A stretch of 64,000 nt of DNA from [Clostridium] aminophilum DSM 10710. Its GTDB lineage: Bacteria > Bacillota > Clostridia > Lachnospirales > Lachnospiraceae. Below the pieces are notes generated by a model. It was not told the origin of the DNA. It saw only the letters and a program-made list of their open reading frames with translations, and made no database searches. The DNA is taken from the NCBI RefSeq assembly GCF_000711825.1, contig NZ_KL543982.1, forward strand, positions 115,923 through 179,922, in the 5' to 3' direction. How positions within the stretch are numbered: the first letter of the stretch is position 1; every line of letters starts with the position of its first letter. Made by a program: the position numbers and the translations under genes. Below, piece by piece: positions 44,240 to 53,911 of the stretch.

Positions 44240-46516
44240 TTACTGCCCAAATCCGGAGCACTGCGTCTCCCCGTTCAGCATTTTTTCAAACGCATCCGCC
44301 GGCATCGGCTTTGCAAAATAGTACCCCTGCATTTCCGTGCAGCCCCGTTCCTGCAGAAAATCCGCCTGTTCCGCCGTCTCGACGCCTTCCGCGATCATTT
44401 CCATTCCGAGAGAATGGATCATCCGGATCATGTGTGACACGATCACACGGCCTTTTTCCGGCTCTCCCCTGCTACTCAGGAACATCAGATCCAGCTTGAT
44501 TCGGTCCACCGGCACTTCCTTCAGCATGTGGAGTGAAGAATATCCGCTGCCGAAATCGTCCATTTCCACCTTAAAACCGTACTCTCGAAGCTGTTTCGTC
44601 ATCCGGATCAGAACCGCCGGGTCCTCCACATAGGCGGTCTCCGTGATTTCGATCCGCAGCTGGTCCGGTGACAGCCGGTACGTCCGCACCAGATTGCTGA
44701 AAACCTCCGGAATACGCGGATTGGTCTGTATATCATTCCGCGACATATTGACCGAGACAGAAAAATGTTTTCCTTCCGCATTCCACCGCGCAAGATCCTG
44801 GCAGACTGTCTCCCAGACAAAACTGTTCAGTTCGTACACTCCACCCGACTCCTCCAGAATCGGAATGAACTCGCAGGGGCTCAGCCATCCGAGTTTATTG
44901 TGCTCCCAACGGCAGAGCGCTTCGGCTCCGGTGATCTTCTTCTCCTTGTAATCCACCTGCGGCTGATACCAGACCCGTATCTCACCGTCGCGGATCGCCG
45001 TGGTCAGATGTCCGACGATATCGGACATCCGCTTGCCGCGCTCCCACTGATCCTGATTGTAGAAAGCATACCCGTCCTTTCCGCTGTCGCGCACTTTTCG
45101 CTCCGCCACGCGGGCATAATCCAGCATCTGATCCACATCAATATGATAGTAATCTTCCGGTGTCAGAACGTAGATTCCGCTGCAGATCAGGACCCTGTTG
45201 TCTTTTCCCTTCGCGATAAAGAAATCCCTAACCAGTTCAAAGACATCCTTCTCATCCCCGCGCAGATTCTCCATGCCGTTCACCCGGCGGAGCACCGCGA
45301 AATGATCGCCTTCCAGCCGTCCGATGGCCTCCTCCTCCGAAAGCCTCTCCGTCGACCGGTCCGCCCAGAAACGCAACAGCTCGTCGCCCGCCTGCTTTCC
45401 AAAACTCTCATTGATGTATTTGAAATCCTTAATATTGTTGTACGAAATCATGTAGGCGATGTCCGGATGCGCCCGAATCAGCTCCTCCGCTTTTTTCCGG
45501 AAGCCGGTAAGGCTCAGAACGCCGGTCAGCTGATCGTAATCGACCATCTTCCGCATTTTCTCTTCCTGCTCCCGCTTCATGGCGCGCTGGCGCTGAATCG
45601 CAATCACAATCAGAAAGACCAGCACCAGACCACTCAAAAACAGAAGCAGACCGTACTGATACAGATAATCGCCCAGATCATACCGGTACAGTCTTCGGGA
45701 TGTATAATCCAGAATCACCGCCTGCCGGCGGTTATAGTCCAGCAAAGCGATTCCCCCATTCAGCCGGGCAACTTTCTCCCGTCCGGCCGGCGTATTCGTC
45801 GTTCCGATACGGAAATCCATGGAGAACATGGCGGAAGGCTGCACCATCAGATCCGAGTAGGACGGTTTCTGCAGGACATAACTCCAGACATAGGAATTGT
45901 GTAAAAGTGCGTCCACCTTACCGTCCCGGAGAGCCTTCACGCATTCATCCATCGTTCCGTACAGCGTGATCTCGATCCCAGGATAGAGCTTGTTCACGGT
46001 CTCCGCCCCCGCCGCCAGGGACTTCAGCATTCCGACATGAAGCTTATTGAGCGGTGGCATATCCTGCCGGCCCTTTGTGACAAGCGTAAATGGCGTCTGC
46101 ATCAGGTTATCCGTCACGATGCTCGGTTTTCCCGACTCGCTGGTCAATGCGCTTCCGAACGGCATGACCACATCGTAGGACTCATTATCCAGCGCCGCCT
46201 TCAGCGATTTTTCCGTGATCTCCCGGAATTCGGCCTGATATCCGGCCTTTTCCGCGGCAGTAACCATCAGATCCACGCCGATTCCCGAAATCTCTCCGTT
46301 TTCCGGATCCCGGTAGAAGATCGGGCAGCGATCCGTCGGCACACCAACCGTTAAGATCTCCGACGGTTCCGCCTCACTTCCTGACTGCGCCACTGCACTT
46401 TCCGACTGCGCACAAACGATCATGGTCTCCGCAAGCAGAAGTATCAACAGTATCATCAGGGTCAACAGCAGCGTTATCTTCCGCTGACCGTTTCGGCCTC
46501 GAATTATCTTTCTCAC
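44240..46516 (-). CDS. Solute-binding sensor with degenerate GGDEF and EAL domains
   Basis: A 758-residue membrane signalling protein. A signal/anchor helix (about 8-35) leads to an extracellular amino-acid-type solute-binding domain (about 50-275, starting ILTVGVPTDRCPIFYRD). A second helix lies near 287-310, then a GGDEF domain (330-490) and an EAL domain (505-750). The cyclase motif reads LEGDHF instead of GGDEF, so cyclic-di-GMP synthesis is unlikely. The EAL domain keeps GAEALCRW, SVNMSRNDI, IEITET and DDFGSGYSS and should hydrolyse cyclic-di-GMP. The start is the GTG at 46516, because AGGAGGT lies 7 bases away; the upstream in-frame ATG has none. TATAAT (complement of 46673-46678) may be its -10, giving a leader of about 150 bases. 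Confidence 0.9.
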   Translation of the reverse strand: MRKIIRGRNGQRKITLLLTLMILLILLLAETMIVCAQSESAVAQSGSEAEPSEILTVGVPTDRCPIFYRDPENGEISGIGVDLMVTAAEKAGYQAEFREITEKSLKAALDNESYDVVMPFGSALTSESGKPSIVTDNLMQTPFTLVTKGRQDMPPLNKLHVGMLKSLAAGAETVNKLYPGIEITLYGTMDECVKALRDGKVDALLHNSYVWSYVLQKPSYSDLMVQPSAMFSMDFRIGTTNTPAGREKVARLNGGIALLDYNRRQAVILDYTSRRLYRYDLGDYLYQYGLLLFLSGLVLVFLIVIAIQRQRAMKREQEEKMRKMVDYDQLTGVLSLTGFRKKAEELIRAHPDIAYMISYNNIKDFKYINESFGKQAGDELLRFWADRSTERLSEEEAIGRLEGDHFAVLRRVNGMENLRGDEKDVFELVRDFFIAKGKDNRVLICSGIYVLTPEDYYHIDVDQMLDYARVAERKVRDSGKDGYAFYNQDQWERGKRMSDIVGHLTTAIRDGEIRVWYQPQVDYKEKKITGAEALCRWEHNKLGWLSPCEFIPILEESGGVYELNSFVWETVCQDLARWNAEGKHFSVSVNMSRNDIQTNPRIPEVFSNLVRTYRLSPDQLRIEITETAYVEDPAVLIRMTKQLREYGFKVEMDDFGSGYSSLHMLKEVPVDRIKLDLMFLSSRGEPEKGRVIVSHMIRMIHSLGMEMIAEGVETAEQADFLQERGCTEMQGYYFAKPMPADAFEKMLNGETQCSGFGQ

Positions 46517-46732
46517 GCAATCACCTCCTGATCTCCGGGGTGGTTTCGTCCAAATCAATGGTATAACCGGGCAGTTGCATTGCCCCCTTATCTTGAGTCA
46601 TCTCCCCTGAAACAGGGAATAAGCAAACAATATATTGAGATATTTTCCGAGTGGATTTCTTAATTGTCTATATTATACCATTGAACAGCTGCGTTTTTTG
46701 ATAAATATTGCGTTTTTTTCTTTTTTCTCTTT

Positions 46733-47092
46733 TTAAAGGCCGTCCTTGGTTTCCGTTTCCGGCAGTTTATTCGTCTTTCTTATGCGCTTGATTTCTTTCA
46801 GTTCTTCTTCATCCCGGACCTGCTTCGCGGTCTTCTCCGCGATGATCCCGGAAATCCCCTGTATCTCTTTCTCATACATCTCCGGCTCAAATTCCACCAG
46901 AAACTGCGCCAGTGATTTCGGATCCAGAAATCTTGCATCCCCCGTCCCGTCATACGGCCCGTGTGAACGCTTGTAACGGTAGAAAATCTTCATCGCCTCG
47001 TCAATCGGGATATTTCTCTTCCGTGAAATGCTGCGGATCATCCAGTCTTCCAGCCCCTCCAGGCATTCGTTTTTCGATAATTCCTTCCTCAT
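46733..47092 (-). CDS. Small hypothetical protein
   Basis: A 119-residue, strongly charged protein with no membrane segment or signal peptide. It starts MRKELSKNECLEGLEDWMIR, has a helical middle (DEAMKIFYRYKRSHGPYDG) and ends in a Lys/Glu-rich coiled region (RDEEELKEIKRIRKTNK). I do not recognise the family. An AGGA sequence lies 10 bases before the ATG. It stands alone between the signalling gene and the amidohydrolase operon, on the same strand as both. Confidence 0.6.
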   Translation of the reverse strand: MRKELSKNECLEGLEDWMIRSISRKRNIPIDEAMKIFYRYKRSHGPYDGTGDARFLDPKSLAQFLVEFEPEMYEKEIQGISGIIAEKTAKQVRDEEELKEIKRIRKTNKLPETETKDGL

Positions 47093-47238
47093 TGCGGTCT
47101 CATCCTGTTCTGAATTATGCTAAAATTTTGTGTCAAAGGCATCTTGCCGCACAATATCGAAATTATAACATAAGATTATCCGAACCATAACTCACTATGT
47201 CCTCTGAGGGATTCTTTCTTTTCCGAAGGGTGGCTTCC

Positions 47239-48552
47239 TCAGTGCATCTTCTCGACATAAGTCAGATATTCTTCCTTTGTAAATTCCGGTTTATAATCCG
47301 AAATGATTCTTTTCGCATCCTTCGCCCCGTCTTTCAGAAGATGGTAAGCGGTCAGCGCCATCATATGTGCCGGCATGATATTGGCAATATACGGAGACTC
47401 CACCTTAAAATCCCTGCTGTGAAGCGCCCCCGTCGTTCCGCCGAAGGTAAAGTTTACAATCGGCATGATCGCCGCCAGATCCCCCAGATCCGTAGAGGCC
47501 GCATTCTGCTGTCCCAGCGGAATCTCCTTTACCCGGATGCCTTTTTCCTCCTTCAGCACATCGGCAGCTCTCCAGAGCACCTCATCCGCCGGGCACTCCG
47601 GAACCGGCATATACCCCTGCGCATCCACGATCTCCGCTTCCGCACCGATCGCCATGGCCGCGCCCTTAAAGCAGTTGTCCACTTTCCGGCTCGTCTCCTC
47701 GATTGCCTTTAAACTTGCGGCCCTTACCATCATATCCACGACCACCTCGCTGGGCACGATATTGATTGCCTCGCCGCCTTTTCGGAAATACGGATGCACC
47801 CGGACATAATCTTTTTCCCGGAAGGTTTCGCGCACCATCCCGAGTGCCGACATCGCGAGACTGGCGGCATTCAGTGCATTGACACCTTCATGCGGAGCCG
47901 CCGCGGCATGCGCCGCTTTTCCGTGCATGTATACGGTCTTTCCGATAAAGCCGGAAGCCGCGCTGTCTCCAAGAAGAAGATCCACCGCTTCGCCTCTTGC
48001 GACCATCAGCGAATGATCGGTGACCGACAGATCGATGTCATCAAATTCGCCTCTTCGTATCAGCTCGCTCTTGCCGCCGGAGTATTTAATTCCCTCTGTC
48101 TCCAGCACCTCCGCTCTCACGGAAGCATCCAGAAACTCTTCCGCCGGCACTGCGAAAAATGTCACACTTCCGTTCAGAGCCTCCTTCACCTCCGGATCGG
48201 TGAGCGCAAGAGCCGCGCCGAGGATGGATATGATCTGTGCATAATGTCCGCAGGCGTGTGCAAAACCCTTCTCCGTCGCGTGCGGATGCGACGGGCAGCT
48301 CAGGCCGTCCAGTTCTCCGATCAGCGCGATATGAGGGCCTTCCCCGTTGGTAATGGTTGCCTTCACTCCGGTTGCCGCCAGTTTTTCTCTGGTCTGAAGT
48401 CCCAGCCGTTTCAGAAAAGCCGCTGCTTTTCCTGCTGTTTCATATTCATGGAAGCCCTGCTCCGCATGATCGAACAGATCCTGCGCTAATGCCTGCAGTT
48501 CCTCCGCGTGATCATCGATAATCTTTAAAATTCGTGCTTCAATCTTATCCAT
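47239..48552 (-). CDS. M20-family amidohydrolase, AbgB-like
   Basis: A 437-residue zinc amidohydrolase. Features: HAEQGFHEYETAGKAA, GELDGL for metal, the Cys-Gly-His in FAHACGHYAQII, the catalytic-type Glu in FAVPAEEFLD, and a dimerisation domain starting YMHGKAAHAAAAPHEGVNAL. The residue after CGH is Tyr rather than the Asp of the two neighbouring enzymes. AbgB-type subunits likewise depart from CGHD, so it may pair with one of them. The ATG at 48552 is chosen over an in-frame GTG nine bases upstream; evidence for either is modest. Last gene of the abg-type operon. Confidence 0.88.
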   Translation of the reverse strand: MDKIEARILKIIDDHAEELQALAQDLFDHAEQGFHEYETAGKAAAFLKRLGLQTREKLAATGVKATITNGEGPHIALIGELDGLSCPSHPHATEKGFAHACGHYAQIISILGAALALTDPEVKEALNGSVTFFAVPAEEFLDASVRAEVLETEGIKYSGGKSELIRRGEFDDIDLSVTDHSLMVARGEAVDLLLGDSAASGFIGKTVYMHGKAAHAAAAPHEGVNALNAASLAMSALGMVRETFREKDYVRVHPYFRKGGEAINIVPSEVVVDMMVRAASLKAIEETSRKVDNCFKGAAMAIGAEAEIVDAQGYMPVPECPADEVLWRAADVLKEEKGIRVKEIPLGQQNAASTDLGDLAAIMPIVNFTFGGTTGALHSRDFKVESPYIANIMPAHMMALTAYHLLKDGAKDAKRIISDYKPEFTKEEYLTYVEKMH

Positions 48553-48570
48553 ATTCTTCACTTTCTTCCG

Positions 48571-49749
48571 TCAGATATTATTTTCCAGAAACTCCATCGC
48601 AAAACGGGCGTAAATCTCCATTCCGTCCTTCAGCACATCTTCATCCACGTCGAAATCCACGCTGTGGTGCGGCGCCGTGATGCCCTTTGCCTCATTTCTT
48701 GAACCGAGATATCCGAATACCGCCCTTGTCTCCTTCATGTATTCCGAAAAATCTTCGGCGCCGCCCATTTTCTTCAGCGGGACCTGCGCATTTTCGCCCA
48801 GGACTTCTTTTCCGACTTTGACCGCCAGATCCACCAGCGCCCGGTCCCGGTTTACCACCGGTGAACAGCCGAAGAAATAGTCACATTCCGCTTCGCATCC
48901 GAGAACTGCCGCAGATTCTTTGGCGATCTTTTCGATCCGTTCCGCCACAAACTTCCGCTGATCATTGTCAAACGCCCGCACTCCTCCGACAATTTCCACG
49001 TGATCGGCAATGATATTATTCTTGGTTCCGCCGTTGACCATTCCCACCGTCAGCACCATCGACTGCTGCGCGTTATTGATTCTGCCCGGAATCATCTGGA
49101 GATTCATGATGCAGTTGGCCGCTGCCGCGATTGCATCCTTGCCCAGATGCGGAGTACTTCCGTGAGCGGCCTCTCCCCTGATCGTAATGGTGAATTTATC
49201 CGAGCAGGCCATTCTCTCGCCGTATTCAAAATTGATCTCACCGACGTTCAGATTGTTCCAGATATGCATTCCGAAGATCGCGTCCACATCCCGGAGCGCT
49301 CCGCGTTTGACGTACTCCTCCGAATATTTCGCAATCTCCTCCGCCATCTGAAACAGCAGCTTAACCGTCCCGCACAGCTCATCCTTTTTCTCTGCAAGAA
49401 CATGTGCCGCGCCGAGAAGCATCGCCGTATGGCAGTCATGCCCGCAGGCATGCATGACCCCCGGCACTTTACTGCAATAACTCTTCGTCTTATCCGCCTC
49501 ATCCATCGGAAGCGCGTCGATGTCCGCCCTCAGCATAACCGTCCTGCCGGGTTTTCCGCCCCGGATGATCCCCACACAGCCGGTGATTCCGTCAAATGTC
49601 TGCACCTCGATTCCGAGGGATTCGAGTTCTCTTATGATAAGCTTTGTCGTCTCAACCTCCTTCAGCCCCAGCTCCGGATGCTCGTGAATGGTTCGCCTTG
49701 TTGCGATAACATATGGCTCATATTTTAATGCTAAATCATGGATTGACAT
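48571..49749 (-). CDS. M20-family amidohydrolase (AbgA/hippurate hydrolase-like), copy 1
   Basis: A 392-residue zinc hydrolase that removes acyl groups from amides such as N-acyl amino acids. It has IHEHPELGLKEVETT, LRADIDALPM, the zinc motif MHACGHDCHTAMLLGAA, a Glu pair in FQMAEEIAKYSEE, and the dimerisation segment GEAAHGSTPHLGKDAI. The ATG overlaps the stop of the upstream enzyme by one base (TAATG), indicating coupling, with GGGAGGAAG just before. Similar throughout to the next gene upstream, so the two are paralogs. Confidence 0.93.
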   Translation of the reverse strand: MSIHDLALKYEPYVIATRRTIHEHPELGLKEVETTKLIIRELESLGIEVQTFDGITGCVGIIRGGKPGRTVMLRADIDALPMDEADKTKSYCSKVPGVMHACGHDCHTAMLLGAAHVLAEKKDELCGTVKLLFQMAEEIAKYSEEYVKRGALRDVDAIFGMHIWNNLNVGEINFEYGERMACSDKFTITIRGEAAHGSTPHLGKDAIAAAANCIMNLQMIPGRINNAQQSMVLTVGMVNGGTKNNIIADHVEIVGGVRAFDNDQRKFVAERIEKIAKESAAVLGCEAECDYFFGCSPVVNRDRALVDLAVKVGKEVLGENAQVPLKKMGGAEDFSEYMKETRAVFGYLGSRNEAKGITAPHHSVDFDVDEDVLKDGMEIYARFAMEFLENNI

Positions 49750-50936
49750 TATTCTTCCTCCCCGGCAAAAGCTTCAAGATAATCATATGCCACCTGTGCA
49801 TAGGTCGCAGCACCGATCGGAAGCACATTATCGTTTACTCTGAAGTGATCGGAATGAAGCGGCCATACCGCACCGTATTCCTCGTCCCGGATTCCCAGGA
49901 AACCAAATGCTCCCGGAACCACCTCCATGATCTGGCTGAAATCCTCACTGCCCATGCCGCTGTCCACATATGCGACGGCATCTTTGCCGAAAAGCTTCGC
50001 CACCGCGCCTCTTGCGATCTCATTTTCCGCAGCGTGATCATTTACCACCGCCGGCTCAAGCTTGTCATACTGTATATCAACCGTACAGCCGTAGGTCTTC
50101 GCCGTCGACTCTACGACATTCCGGAACGCATCATCGATCGCGAGATGGATATCCCTGTCATAGGTCCGGACCGTTCCTTCCAGCTCAACCTCATCACACA
50201 GGATGTTAAACGCCGTGCCGGCCTTGATCATTCCCACGCTGACAACCAGCGGATTCATCGGATCATTCCACCGGCTGGCAATGCTCTGCAGATTCATGAT
50301 CATTGCGCTTGCGCAGACGATCGCGTCTTTTCCCAGATTCGGTGTCGATCCGTGCGCGGATTTCCCGTGAATCTTCAGCACAAAATTGTCGCATGCCGCC
50401 ATCCGGTTGCCGTCACTGAAGTCCACCTTCCCGTCCTCAAGCCCCGGCCAGACATGCATGCCATAGATGAAATCACATGAATCAAAACAATGATGCTTTA
50501 TGTAATACTGTGATCCCACAAAACACTCCTCCCCGGACTGAAACAGAAGTTTCACCTTTCCCGGTATGGAATCTTCCACCGCTTTCAACAGCTTTGCCGC
50601 CCCGAGAAGGGACGTCGTATGGACATCATGACCGCAGGCATGCATGACTCCCGGCACATTGCTAGCATAATCCACGCCGCTGTGCTCCTCCATGGGAAGG
50701 GCATCGATATCCGCTCTGAGGAAAACGGTTCTTCCCGGCTTTTTCCCGCCGATATGGGCAATGCATCCCGGATAATCCTCAAAGGTCGTCACATCGATCC
50801 CCATCTCCGTGAGCTTTTCAACAATAAATCGGGTTGTCTCCCACTCTTTGAACGACAGTTCCGGATTGCGGTGAATGTGATGCCGGCAATCCGTCAGAAA
50901 ATTCTGTATTGCGTATGCGTTTTCCCTGAAATTCAT
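49749..50936 (-). CDS. M20-family amidohydrolase (AbgA/hippurate hydrolase-like), copy 2
   Basis: A 395-residue paralog of the preceding enzyme: HIHRNPELSFKEWETT, LRADIDALPMEEHSG, MHACGHDVHTTSLLGAA, FQSGEECFVGSQYY and GKSAHGSTPNLGKDAI. The ATG at 50936 has GGAGG five bases away and is preferred over one 15 codons upstream. It is the first hydrolase after the transporter gene, separated from it by a strong intercistronic hairpin. Its position next to abgT suggests action on the imported substrate. Confidence 0.93.
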   Translation of the reverse strand: MNFRENAYAIQNFLTDCRHHIHRNPELSFKEWETTRFIVEKLTEMGIDVTTFEDYPGCIAHIGGKKPGRTVFLRADIDALPMEEHSGVDYASNVPGVMHACGHDVHTTSLLGAAKLLKAVEDSIPGKVKLLFQSGEECFVGSQYYIKHHCFDSCDFIYGMHVWPGLEDGKVDFSDGNRMAACDNFVLKIHGKSAHGSTPNLGKDAIVCASAMIMNLQSIASRWNDPMNPLVVSVGMIKAGTAFNILCDEVELEGTVRTYDRDIHLAIDDAFRNVVESTAKTYGCTVDIQYDKLEPAVVNDHAAENEIARGAVAKLFGKDAVAYVDSGMGSEDFSQIMEVVPGAFGFLGIRDEEYGAVWPLHSDHFRVNDNVLPIGAATYAQVAYDYLEAFAGEEE

Positions 50937-51066
50937 CTTCTCCTCCAAATGCAGCGATAACTGCCGTTTCCGTTCTTTCATTGGCTCTTCCCCGTTCCCG
51001 GAATATCATAAGCGTTGCTCATCTATAATCCGTTTCCTGTATGCAGCAATCGCTGCCTGCATATAA

Positions 51067-51094
51067 CAGGCCCGGTTCCAGCGAACCGGGCCTG
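51067..51094. terminator. Intercistronic hairpin between abgT and the hydrolase genes
   Basis: CAGGCCCGGTTC and GAACCGGGCCTG form a perfect 12-bp stem with a 4-base loop. There is no good T-run, so it may be an mRNA stability or processing hairpin, or a partial terminator that uncouples transporter and hydrolase levels. Confidence 0.7.
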
Positions 51095-51117
51095 ATGTCA
51101 AACTATATCATTTTCAC

Positions 51118-52674
51118 TCAGCCCAGAAAAATTCCGCCGCCCGGTCCAAGCGGAAGGTTGAGCGATACCCAGACGATAACCTGAATGATCCAGGCAATGG
51201 TAAATGTAATCGAGAACGGAAGCATGTTAGCGATTACCGTGCCAAGACCGGTCTCTTTCTCATATCGTCTCGCATATCCTAAGATTACCGGCATATACGT
51301 AAACAGCGGACTCAGCGGATTGGTGATCGAATCACCGATACGATAAACGACCTGTGTGATGGCCGGATCATATCCCATCAGCATCATCATCGGCACAAAA
51401 ACCGGGGCAAGAATCGCCCACTTTGCGGAAGCCGAGCCCATGAAGATATTGACAAACGCTGCGACAATAATGAGGCCTACCATCAGCGGAACACCCGTAA
51501 ATCCGATGCTCTTTAATCCGTCCGCGCCAGTGATTGCAAGAATCGTTCCAAGGTTTGACTTGCTGAAGAAGTTGGTAAAGATGGAAATGAAGAAGCACAT
51601 AAAGATATAGTTGCCCATGTCTGCCATACCCTGGCTGGCATCCGCCCATATATCCTTATCATTCTTGTACTTTCCGATGGTCACACCATAGACAACGCCC
51701 GGAACCAGAAGAGCAAGCGTTACCGTAAACACAATACCCTTACTGAACGGGGACGCGCCGGCAATAATCGAACCGGTTTCGTCTCCCAGAATCGGAAGCC
51801 CGTTGTATACCGGAGCAACACTCATGAACACGATAACCGCGACAAAGATCAGAAAACCGATTCCGGCATTCCGAAGGCCCTTTTTCTGAAGCTCCGTCAC
51901 CTTCGCCGCCTCTTCCGCGTTAAAGTCATATTTCTTCAGATCTTCCGCTGTCACGGCAAAGCGGTTTAAGATGACCTTCTCCACCAGTACGGTACCTACC
52001 GCGGTAAGAATGATACAGGAAGCGATCAGGAAATACCAGTTAATCGCAATGGACTGCTGATAATCCGGGTTGATCATCTTTGCGGCATTCTCGGTAAATC
52101 CGTATGCCAGCGCATCGGACAGTCCAAGGAAAATGTTGGCGCAGAAGCCTGCCGCAACGCCCGCATATGCCACATAGAGACCGAGCATCGGGCTTCTTCC
52201 GATCGACATGTAAAGAATCGCCGCCAGCGGGGGCAGAATGATGAATCCGGCGTCTCCCGCCACATTCAGGTTAATACCAAGGAACATGATAACCATGGTA
52301 ACCACCCAGCCCTTTGCGCCGCCGAGAAACCGCTCCATCAGCGCAATCAGGAATCCGCTCTTTTCCGCGATGGCAGAACCGATCACCGCTACCAGTACCA
52401 TTCCAAGAGGCGCAAAACCGGAGAAATTGGTTATTACATTCGTCCAGAGATACTGAATACCCTCAATCGAAAGCAGATTAAATACCGTGATCGTTGAATT
52501 GTCTGCCGGTGAAACGACCGATACTCCTGCCGCGGAACATACCGCTGAGAGAATGACAACAAGAATTGCCAGTCCAAGGAACATCGTGATCGGATCCGGG
52601 AGCTTATTGCCCGCTCGCTCGATGGAATCCAACACTCGATTCAGTAACGATTTTTTTTCTTTTTCTTCTGCCAT
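51118..52674 (-). CDS. abgT: AbgT-family transporter (p-aminobenzoyl-glutamate type)
   Basis: A 518-residue membrane protein with about ten to twelve helices. AbgT hallmarks are LLNRVLDSIERAGNKLPDPITMF at the N-terminus, GFLIALMERFLGGAKGWVVT, NVAGDAGFIILPPLAAI, FMGSASAKWAILAPVFVPMMM and DSITNPLSPLFTYMPVILGYA. Family members move p-aminobenzoyl-glutamate or antibiotics such as sulfonamides. Co-location with AbgA/AbgB-like hydrolases and a LysR regulator reproduces the Escherichia coli abg region and supports a folate-breakdown or peptide-amide salvage role. AGAGGAG precedes the ATG. Confidence 0.96.
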   Translation of the reverse strand: MAEEKEKKSLLNRVLDSIERAGNKLPDPITMFLGLAILVVILSAVCSAAGVSVVSPADNSTITVFNLLSIEGIQYLWTNVITNFSGFAPLGMVLVAVIGSAIAEKSGFLIALMERFLGGAKGWVVTMVIMFLGINLNVAGDAGFIILPPLAAILYMSIGRSPMLGLYVAYAGVAAGFCANIFLGLSDALAYGFTENAAKMINPDYQQSIAINWYFLIASCIILTAVGTVLVEKVILNRFAVTAEDLKKYDFNAEEAAKVTELQKKGLRNAGIGFLIFVAVIVFMSVAPVYNGLPILGDETGSIIAGASPFSKGIVFTVTLALLVPGVVYGVTIGKYKNDKDIWADASQGMADMGNYIFMCFFISIFTNFFSKSNLGTILAITGADGLKSIGFTGVPLMVGLIIVAAFVNIFMGSASAKWAILAPVFVPMMMLMGYDPAITQVVYRIGDSITNPLSPLFTYMPVILGYARRYEKETGLGTVIANMLPFSITFTIAWIIQVIVWVSLNLPLGPGGGIFLG

Positions 52675-52768
52675 ACACGTCTCCTCTCACAAACTGCGCC
52701 TGACCGAGTCAGGCAATTACACCTTTCCCCTGAATTTATAATTGCGAATATTTCATAAATTCAATTTT

Positions 52769-52835
52769 ATTATACGACGTGTATACATATTATCAAGTTA
52801 TACCAGTAAAGTATGAATAATTCGTATATTATTCA
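52769..52835 (-). promoter_or_regulatory. abgT promoter with LysR-type operator
   Basis: Read leftward: TTGATA (complement of 52791-52796), 16-bp spacer, TATAAT (complement of 52769-52774). A perfect inverted repeat TGAATAAT-N6-ATTATTCA (52814-52835) is centred about 62 bases upstream of the expected start of transcription, the usual place for the recognition site of a LysR activator. The LysR gene lies immediately upstream. Confidence 0.75.
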
Positions 52836-52871
52836 GAATCTTTTGTTATAGTTTCTGTTGTTATGCGAATA

Positions 52872-53765
52872 TCATGATGTGTTTGACGACAGCCCCTTTT
52901 TTACGTCCTTCTCCAGAAAATTTGCAAACCGCGCCGCTGCCCCGCGGCATGGATGATCGCGCAAGGTAGTAAGATACACCGTTCGGTAATATGCGCTTCC
53001 GGGCAGGGGTGTGCAGGATACGTCGTAGTACATCAGATTCCTGTTTTTCGGAATAATCGCATTCCCAAAACCGTACTCCACAAGGGAAATGATGGAATCA
53101 TCCCCCGGCGCCCGGTGAAGGAAATGCAACTTCACTCCGTGCTCTCCCGCAGCGCGCTCAATCAGGCGATCCATAACAGAATCCTTCAGATAGCCGATCA
53201 GCTTGAATTCCGAAAGGGACTCCCAACACTCAAGGACATACGGTTCTTTTTTCGGTGAAATAAATACCAGCGGCTCCTTCCGGATCGGAATCTGCCGAAC
53301 TTCCGGATCCTCATTCGCCGAGCAGAGCAGCAAGTCAAAGATGCCGTTCTTTAATCCTTGCACGAGTTCCGGCGTCTGCGCATTCGAAAAAGTGAACGAC
53401 ACGTTTTCGTTCCCCGGCAGCTTCTGAAAAGCCTGCATTTTCTTTGGAAAATAATCCCGCAGAAACGGCGTGATCATGCCGATGCGAAAGAATTGCTGCT
53501 CCTCATCGGAGAGAATCTTCATATGATCCCTCGCATCCTCCAGATCTTTCTGAATCTGTCGGCAGTGGGCAAGAAATGCTTCTCCGTGAGTTGTCAAAAA
53601 CAATCTCTGATGACGCCGTTCAAACAGAGCGACGCCCAATTCCGCTTCCAGATTCGCGATGGAAGCACTCAACGACGGCTGGGAAATATAGAGCACCTCT
53701 GCTGCCTGCCGCATATTGCCCGTTTCGGCAACCGTCCGGAAATACGTCAGCTGATTCAATGTCAT
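52872..53765 (-). CDS. LysR-family transcriptional regulator
   Basis: A 297-residue regulator with the N-terminal winged helix-turn-helix MTLNQLTYFRTVAETGNMRQAAEVLYISQPSLSASI and a C-terminal periplasmic-binding-like effector domain (from about residue 90). The ATG at 53765 has GGGGAGG at good spacing and begins at the conserved LNQLTYF, which rules out an upstream start. It is encoded just upstream of abgT, in the same direction, with an operator-like palindrome between them. It probably activates the abg genes; control of the divergent oxidoreductase gene is also possible. Confidence 0.93.
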   Translation of the reverse strand: MTLNQLTYFRTVAETGNMRQAAEVLYISQPSLSASIANLEAELGVALFERRHQRLFLTTHGEAFLAHCRQIQKDLEDARDHMKILSDEEQQFFRIGMITPFLRDYFPKKMQAFQKLPGNENVSFTFSNAQTPELVQGLKNGIFDLLLCSANEDPEVRQIPIRKEPLVFISPKKEPYVLECWESLSEFKLIGYLKDSVMDRLIERAAGEHGVKLHFLHRAPGDDSIISLVEYGFGNAIIPKNRNLMYYDVSCTPLPGSAYYRTVYLTTLRDHPCRGAAARFANFLEKDVKKGLSSNTS

Positions 53766-53911
53766 AGCAAGACCTCCCCTTAAAATCATTTTACCATACT
53801 TGATAGTCTGACCCTATTATCTTAAAAGAAATCCATATTATATCTATGATCTTTACACGCATATAATCAAATTACAGAACACTCGTATGGTACAAAAAGG
53901 AGGAGAGAACC

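Noticed and set aside
43887..44321. A plus-strand reading frame of 144 residues with repeated Leu/Cys/Phe/Asp text
   Set aside because: It is the translation of the 27-bp noncoding tandem array; there is no ribosome binding site and the repeat explains the openness.
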